Shown here in pieces: positions 33,529 through 37,658 of a DNA stretch of 37,658 nucleotides (positions are counted from its first letter, which is position 1; the number at the start of each line of letters is the position of its first letter). The stretch lies in contig CABVAY010000021.1 of the NCBI GenBank assembly GCA_902496455.1, forward strand, positions 1 to 37,658. The letters are read 5' to 3'. The notes under the pieces were generated by a model. The model was not told the DNA's origin. It made no database searches and was given only the letters and a program-made list of their open reading frames with translations. This DNA comes from an uncultured Collinsella sp. Lineage in GTDB: Bacteria; Actinomycetota; Coriobacteriia; Coriobacteriales; Coriobacteriaceae. Both the position numbers and the translations under genes were made by a program.

Positions 33529-34407
33529 GTGTACGATCGACGACTCGAGGCCATATCGGCCGCCGCGGAGCTGGGAAGCTTCTCGCGTGCGGCGGCAAAA
33601 TTGCGCGTGTCGACCCCGGCGCTCGTCAAGCAGGTGTCGGGCTTCGAGGCCGAGTTTGGCATCACGTTGTTCGAGCGCTCGCATTCGGGTGTTAAGGTGA
33701 CGCCGGCGGGCGCTCTGCTGGTGGACGACGCGCGCTCGATCATGCGGCAGTCCGAGGATGCGCTGCGTCGCGCCCGACGCGCGGCGGGCGATGGCGGTGC
33801 CGTGCGTCTGGGCGTGTCGATGATGTGCCCGGGGCGCCAAACGCTGTCGATGTGGACGGACATCCACGATCTGGAACCATCGCTGCGATTTGAGATCGTG
33901 CCGGTAAGCGACCTCTATGACGAGCGCGAATCCGTCATGCGCAGCTTGGGCCGCGAGGTGGATGTAGTGCAGTCGAGTTTTTCTACTCCACGCTGGGGCG
34001 ACGCCTGCCAAAAGCTTCGCATCGTTAACGTGCCGTTTTATATCGACCTGCCGCGCACGAGCCCGCTGGCGCGCAAGACGCGCATCACAGTTGCCGACTT
34101 AGAGGGCATGCGCCTGCGCGTGCTCCGTCACGGCAACGACGCTATGGACAGTCTGCGTATCGATCTGTTGGCCGACGGCGGCGTAGACGTGATCGACGTG
34201 GACAGCTTTGACTTTGCGCTCTTTAACGAGGCAGAGGAAAAGGGCGACGCGGTGCTCACCTGCGGCGCATGGTCGGGGGTGCACCCGGCCTTTGTGGGCG
34301 TGCCGTTCCTGTGCGGGCGAGAGGTGCCGGTCTTTTTGCACTATCCGCTCGAGCCCACCCTCCAAGTACAAAAATTCGTCAACGCCATGGCCCAACTCCT
34401 CAAGTAG
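33529..34407 (+). CDS. LysR-family transcriptional regulator
   Basis: A 292-residue regulator. The N-terminal winged helix (residues ~1-60) shows RRLEAISAAAELGSFSRAA and the LVKQVSGFEAEFGITLFERS recognition region. The rest is a periplasmic-binding-like effector domain of somewhat short length. GTG 33529 is preferred, with GGGAG six bases upstream and the HTH beginning at once; the TTG at 33499 adds ten residues with no site. Divergent placement beside the SDR-MFS-Gfo group suggests it controls them, with a metabolite of that pathway as effector. Confidence 0.87.
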   Translation: MYDRRLEAISAAAELGSFSRAAAKLRVSTPALVKQVSGFEAEFGITLFERSHSGVKVTPAGALLVDDARSIMRQSEDALRRARRAAGDGGAVRLGVSMMCPGRQTLSMWTDIHDLEPSLRFEIVPVSDLYDERESVMRSLGREVDVVQSSFSTPRWGDACQKLRIVNVPFYIDLPRTSPLARKTRITVADLEGMRLRVLRHGNDAMDSLRIDLLADGGVDVIDVDSFDFALFNEAEEKGDAVLTCGAWSGVHPAFVGVPFLCGREVPVFLHYPLEPTLQVQKFVNAMAQLLK

Positions 34408-34450
34408 CCAAAAGAGTCCCGTCCCAAATTAGCTACCCTTTGCTACGGGT

Positions 34451-35542
34451 TTAGCGGTCCTCGCGTTGCGGCCCGGCTGCCTCGGCTGTCTTTACGCGGT
34501 TCTTATCGACGTACATGTTCTTGTCGGCCTGGGAAAAGAGTTCGCGCATGGTAGGCGGCTCGTCAAAATCGCTGGAAAGCGCATAGCCCACCGCGTAGCT
34601 GATGGGCATATCGGGGTGGACTTCGGAATACTCGTTCACGTTCACGCGAATCCGAGTGAGACAAGATTCCACAGCGGCTCGGTCGGCATCCCGCAGCACC
34701 GCGATAAACTCATCGCCGCCGTCGCGACCCACAAAGCACGTCTCCGACGCCACACTTCCCAGTTGTTGGGCAAAAGAGCGAATGTATTCATCGCCCTTCT
34801 CATGGCCGAAGTTGTTATTGACCATATGCAGATTGTTAAGGTCGAAGACGCACACCGCAACGGGCTCCTCCGCGGAGACAGGCTGCTCCTGCCCCAAGAT
34901 CTCCTCGCACTTGTTCTTGTTGGGCAGCCCCGTGGCTTCGTCGAGATAGACTTTGCTCTGCAGTTCGCGATTGAGCGCGGCGGTGCGCACCGCGCGAACG
35001 AGTTCGACCGCAAAGGTCGCCACCAAGCCCACGATGTCGATGATCACCAAGCCCTCGAGATAGTTGAGCGCCGACGCCTTCTCCTGAGAGTAGTCCTCTG
35101 CGAGTCGCGTAGCATCGTCGCAAATGCCAAAGAATTCCTCGCTCATGGAGATGATGTCGGTGTTCTCGTAGCCGACTTCGCGCACACGGATGATCTCGGT
35201 GCAAAGCTCATCAAAATAATTTGCAAGCTCGGTCATTTTTGCCTGATACTCATCGTCGTCGAGACGGACGAGGTTGAGGTCGTCACTTCCGTAACGCAAA
35301 CCGTTGATGTATGAATCCACGGCTTTGAGCAGGTCATCTTGAGGCTGGCCCGCATCCTCGAGCTTAACGATTCGCTGCGTGGTACCGCGCACCAGACCGG
35401 CGTAGTTGACCACACGCGCCGTGCCCTGGATATCGGAGACGAGCAGCATAACATTGATGAAGAAGAAGATGAGAACTGCCGTGAGCACCATCATGAGCAG
35501 GCGCACCGCCTGGCCGGCCTTCTTGGCGACAGAAGTATTCAC
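34451..35542 (-). CDS. Membrane-bound GGDEF protein (probable diguanylate cyclase)
   Basis: A 363-residue protein. A first hydrophobic helix (~13-35), an extracytoplasmic helical sensor region of ~130 residues, a second helix (~168-188), and a C-terminal GGDEF domain follow in order. The active loop GGDEF is intact near residue 275 (GRDGGDEFIAV), with FDLNNLHMVNNNFGHEKGDE upstream keeping the first Asp, Asn and GH..GD positions. The usual RxxD inhibitory site is absent (SETC in its place). Thus c-di-GMP synthesis is likely, without product inhibition. The start is GTG 35542 with GGGGAG seven bases upstream. No partner gene is adjacent. Confidence 0.85.
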   Translation of the reverse strand: MNTSVAKKAGQAVRLLMMVLTAVLIFFFINVMLLVSDIQGTARVVNYAGLVRGTTQRIVKLEDAGQPQDDLLKAVDSYINGLRYGSDDLNLVRLDDDEYQAKMTELANYFDELCTEIIRVREVGYENTDIISMSEEFFGICDDATRLAEDYSQEKASALNYLEGLVIIDIVGLVATFAVELVRAVRTAALNRELQSKVYLDEATGLPNKNKCEEILGQEQPVSAEEPVAVCVFDLNNLHMVNNNFGHEKGDEYIRSFAQQLGSVASETCFVGRDGGDEFIAVLRDADRAAVESCLTRIRVNVNEYSEVHPDMPISYAVGYALSSDFDEPPTMRELFSQADKNMYVDKNRVKTAEAAGPQREDR

Positions 35543-35732
35543 AAGTTCACTCCCCTAAATGACAAAAGAACAGGTAGCACGCAGTGTGCTGAAATTCATG
35601 GGTGGTTAACTCTACCATATGGGCCAGCAGCCTCAAACTGCAGCAGACGCTCGTCCAAATTGGCGTGACGCTTGCCTTGTTGTTCTTGACCTGGCCGCGC
35701 TATCGGACATGCTTCTGGTCTTGGATCACCAT

Positions 35733-35905
35733 GGGAAAGCTCATCCCGTTTTGTGCGTCTAGAGTGGGATGCGGCTTCCCAAAGGTGCCGTTAGGGGAAA
35801 TCACATCCCGGTTTACCCCCTTGAAATGGGATGCCGTTTCCCGGAGGGGGTCCAGCGGGAAACGGCATCCCATTTTGGGCCCGAAAAGTGGGATACGGTT
35901 TCCGG
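35733..35905. repeat. REP/BIME-like array of six alternating units
   Basis: Six versions of a ~20-bp unit (core near GGGAAACNGCATCCC) alternate in orientation: + 35733-35752, - 35764-35780, + 35794-35811, - 35824-35844, + 35856-35876, - 35884-35905. The fourth and fifth form a perfect 20-bp inverted pair. Two further units lie at 4420-4468. The 35543-36075 gap holds this array, a terminator at 35917 and a hairpin at 35992. The open frame running through it is not credible as a gene, since its residues follow the repeat. Confidence 0.85.
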
Positions 35906-35916
35906 CCGGCATGAAA

Positions 35917-35951
35917 AAAGCCTCCGCGGCTCGTGTGGCTGCGGAGGCTTT
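35917..35951 (-). terminator. Rho-independent terminator of the ABC transporter gene
   Basis: AAAGCCTCCGC (35917-35927) pairs perfectly with GCGGAGGCTTT (35941-35951). On the minus strand six Ts follow, which fits termination of the ABC gene ending at 36076. Confidence 0.85.
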
Positions 35952-35991
35952 ATTCGTTGCGAAGCATTGTGTTTGGGTCGTTGAGATGAGT

Positions 35992-36056
35992 CGATTTGCC
36001 CCGAAAGAGGAGGGCATTGACCTTAGGGTCATGCCCGACAAATGAGCGGCAAATCG
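35992..36056 (-). other. Nested hairpin in the 3' region of the ABC transporter gene
   Basis: CGATTTGCC (35992-36000) pairs with GGCAAATCG (36048-36056), and inside it GGGCATTGACC (36012-36022) pairs with GGTCATGCCC (36027-36036) with one bulged base. It starts 20 bp after the stop codon, ahead of the terminator at 35917. It could be a 3' stabilising structure or a repeat. Function is unknown. Confidence 0.5.
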
Positions 36057-36075
36057 GCCATCTCGGCGGGCCGAA

Positions 36076-37658
36076 CTACTCCAGTTCAAACGCTCCGGTA
36101 TAGAGCTGGTAGTAATATCCGCGCTTGGCGATCAGCTCGTCGTGGTTGCCGCGCTCGATGATGCGGCCGTGGTCCAGGCAGATGATTGCGTCGGAGTTGC
36201 GCACGGTGGAGAGACGGTGCGCGATGACAAACGTCGTGCGGCCCTCCATGAGCTTGTCCATGCCCGCTTGCACGATAGCCTCGGTGCGGGTGTCGATGCT
36301 CGACGTGGCCTCGTCCAGAATCATCGCCGGCGGATCGGCGACGGCGGCGCGGGCGATCGAAATCAGCTGGCGCTGGCCCTGCGACAGCTGGGCGCCGTTG
36401 CCGGTGAGCATGGTGTCGTAGCCGTCGGGCAGGCGGGTGATAAAGTCGTCCGCGCCGGCGAGCTTGGCCGCCGCGATGCACTCCTCGTCGGTAGCGTCCA
36501 GGTTGCCGTAGCGGATGTTATCCATCACAGTGCCGGTGAACAGGTTCACGTCCTGTAGCACGACGCCCAGCGAGCGGCGCAGGTCGGCCTTGCGGATCTT
36601 GTTGACGTTGATGCCGTCGTAGCGGATCTTGCCGTCGGCGATGTCGTAGAAGCGGTTGATGAGGTTGGTGATGGTCGTCTTGCCGGCACCGGTGGCGCCG
36701 ACAAACGCGACCTTCTGGCCCGGCTTGGCAAACACGGACACGCCGTGCAACACCTCGTGGTCGGGCGTGTAGCCAAAGTCGACGTTGTCCATGACCAGAT
36801 CGCCACGCAGCGGCACGTACTCAATTTCGCCGGTCGCGCGGTGCGGATGCTTCCACGCCCACATGCCGGTGTGGTGGTCGGCCTCCTCGAGCTGCCAAGT
36901 GTCGGGGTTGACCTGCGCGTTGACAAGCGTCACGTAGCCCTCGTCGGCCTCGGGCTCCTCGTCGAGCAGCTCAAAGATGCGCTCGGCGCCGGCAAGGCCC
37001 ATGACCACGGCGTTGATCTGCTGCGAGATCTGGCCGATCTGGCCGCAGAACTGCTTGGTCATGTTGAGGAACGGTACCACGACGGCGATGGAAAGCGCCG
37101 TGCCCGAGATGCTCAGGTTAGGCACGCCCAGCGCCAGGAAGATGCCGCCGGCCAGCGCGACCAGCACGTAGAGCAGGTTGCCCAGGTTCATAAGGACGGG
37201 CATGAGGATGTTGGCGTACATGTTGGCCTTCTGCGAGACCTCGAAGAGCTTCTCGTTGCGCTCATCGAAATCGGTCTCGGCGGCGGACTCGTGGCAAAAC
37301 GCCTTGACGACCTTCTGACCGTTCATGACCTCCTCGATATGACCTTCGACCACGCCGAGCTCGGTCTGCTGCGCAATAAAGAAGCGCGCGGAGTTGGAGC
37401 CGAGCAGCTTGGTCATAAAGGTCATAAAGGCGACGCCGGCAATGATGACCAGGCACATCCAAACGCTGTAGTACAGCATGATGAAGAACACCGTGACGAT
37501 AACGATGATCGTCATGAGCAGGTTGGGCAGCGACTGGCTGATCATTTGGCGCAGCGTGTCGATGTCGTTGGTGTAGTGGCTCATGATGTCGCCGCGCTGA
37601 TGCGTGTCGAAGTAGCGGATCGGCAGGTCCTGCATGCGGTTGAACATCTTCTCGCGCA
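36076..37658 (-). CDS. ABC exporter (fused permease-ATPase), N-terminus outside the window
   Basis: 527 residues of an ABC half-transporter; the frame continues past the window edge, so the ATG at 37647 is internal. The permease part opens with MQDLPIRYFDTHQRGDIMSHYTND-type sequence, normally near residue 120-140 of ~600. Four membrane helices are visible. The ATPase domain has Walker A GATGAGKTT, a Q-loop VLQDVNLF, signature LSQGQRQ, Walker B MILDEATSSID and the H-loop in IAHRLST. A ~60-residue insert joins the permease and ATPase domains. The gene is probably one half of a heterodimer whose partner lies beyond the edge. The substrate (drug, lipid or peptide) is unknown. Confidence 0.9.
   Translation of the reverse strand, partial: REKMFNRMQDLPIRYFDTHQRGDIMSHYTNDIDTLRQMISQSLPNLLMTIIVIVTVFFIMLYYSVWMCLVIIAGVAFMTFMTKLLGSNSARFFIAQQTELGVVEGHIEEVMNGQKVVKAFCHESAAETDFDERNEKLFEVSQKANMYANILMPVLMNLGNLLYVLVALAGGIFLALGVPNLSISGTALSIAVVVPFLNMTKQFCGQIGQISQQINAVVMGLAGAERIFELLDEEPEADEGYVTLVNAQVNPDTWQLEEADHHTGMWAWKHPHRATGEIEYVPLRGDLVMDNVDFGYTPDHEVLHGVSVFAKPGQKVAFVGATGAGKTTITNLINRFYDIADGKIRYDGINVNKIRKADLRRSLGVVLQDVNLFTGTVMDNIRYGNLDATDEECIAAAKLAGADDFITRLPDGYDTMLTGNGAQLSQGQRQLISIARAAVADPPAMILDEATSSIDTRTEAIVQAGMDKLMEGRTTFVIAHRLSTVRNSDAIICLDHGRIIERGNHDELIAKRGYYYQLYTGAFELE

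Noticed and set aside
35602..36045. A 147-codon frame in the 35.5-36.0 kb gap
   Set aside because: It runs straight through the six REP-like units and a terminator, so its residues only mirror repeats. There is no ribosome site.
36076..37658. LSQGQ in place of LSGGQ in the ABC ATPase signature
   Set aside because: LSQGQRQ is a usual variant in exporters of this type, so it is not a sign of inactivity.
1..37658. CRISPR arrays, tRNA or rRNA genes, intact insertion sequences
   Set aside because: No regularly spaced repeats with unique spacers, no cloverleaf or CCA-type tRNA end, no rRNA-like sequence and no full transposase gene was seen.

Overview
The window looks like chromosome from a high-GC, gut-associated member of the Coriobacteriia, most probably Collinsella or a close relative. 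This is inferred from base composition, the low-GC Gram-positive style of the PTS genes combined with actinobacterial codon use, an LAxTG-type cell-wall sorting signal, and several intergenic repeat types. No rRNA gene or tRNA is visible to confirm it. No CRISPR array, plasmid origin or intact insertion sequence is visible.

Layout. 0.2-4.3 kb: a large secreted, sortase-anchored surface protein with FG-GAP-like calcium loops, a fibronectin type III domain and an Ig-like domain. 4.3-4.7 kb: repeat-rich intergenic DNA. 4.7-7.0 kb (-): an LTA-synthase/phosphoglycerol-transferase-like membrane sulfatase-fold enzyme. 7.2-8.1 kb: a nitroreductase-family protein. 8.2-13.0 kb: a potassium module with kup, a 64-residue membrane protein, a KdpD-like kinase lacking the usual N-terminal KdpD region, and KdpE. 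13.0-13.8 kb: a YggC-like P-loop kinase. 13.8-22.8 kb: a PRD/EIIA-containing LevR-like regulator, then mannose-family PTS genes IIB-IIC-IID-IIA, a Nif3-like protein, a neutral-ceramidase-like hydrolase and a HAD phosphatase. 22.8-29.6 kb: rlmKL (-), a second HAD phosphatase (+), a small transaldolase (+) and tex (-). 30.0-33.3 kb (-): Gfo/Idh/MocA oxidoreductase, OFA-type MFS transporter and SDR dehydrogenase, with a divergent LysR regulator at 33.5-34.4 kb. 34.5-35.5 kb (-): a membrane GGDEF protein. 36.1 kb to the end (-): an ABC exporter that runs off the window.

How the genes may work together. The PTS block is the best candidate for an undescribed system. A PTS would import and phosphorylate a sugar-like substrate, and the same transcription unit supplies a ceramidase-fold amidase, a Nif3-like metal protein and a phosphatase. 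This suggests use of an N-acylated or otherwise substituted sugar, but the substrate cannot be read from sequence. Its regulator has the PRD and EIIA domains of LevR/ManR, but its AAA+ domain has lost the GAFTGA loop and Walker B acidic residues, so classical sigma-54 activation is unlikely. The kup-kdpDE module suggests potassium-responsive control of Kup. The SDR/MFS/Gfo group with its LysR neighbour looks like a small catabolic unit for a polyol or sugar acid.

The intergenic DNA is unusually structured. It holds (i) an alternating REP/BIME-like family with core near GGGAAACNGCATCCC (eight units at two loci), (ii) three hairpins sharing a constant AAAGG..GTCCCTTTG core but with different, still complementary arms, (iii) three long inverted-repeat elements (arms of 25, 31 and 48 bp), and (iv) four back-to-back hairpins between the PTS IID and IIA genes.
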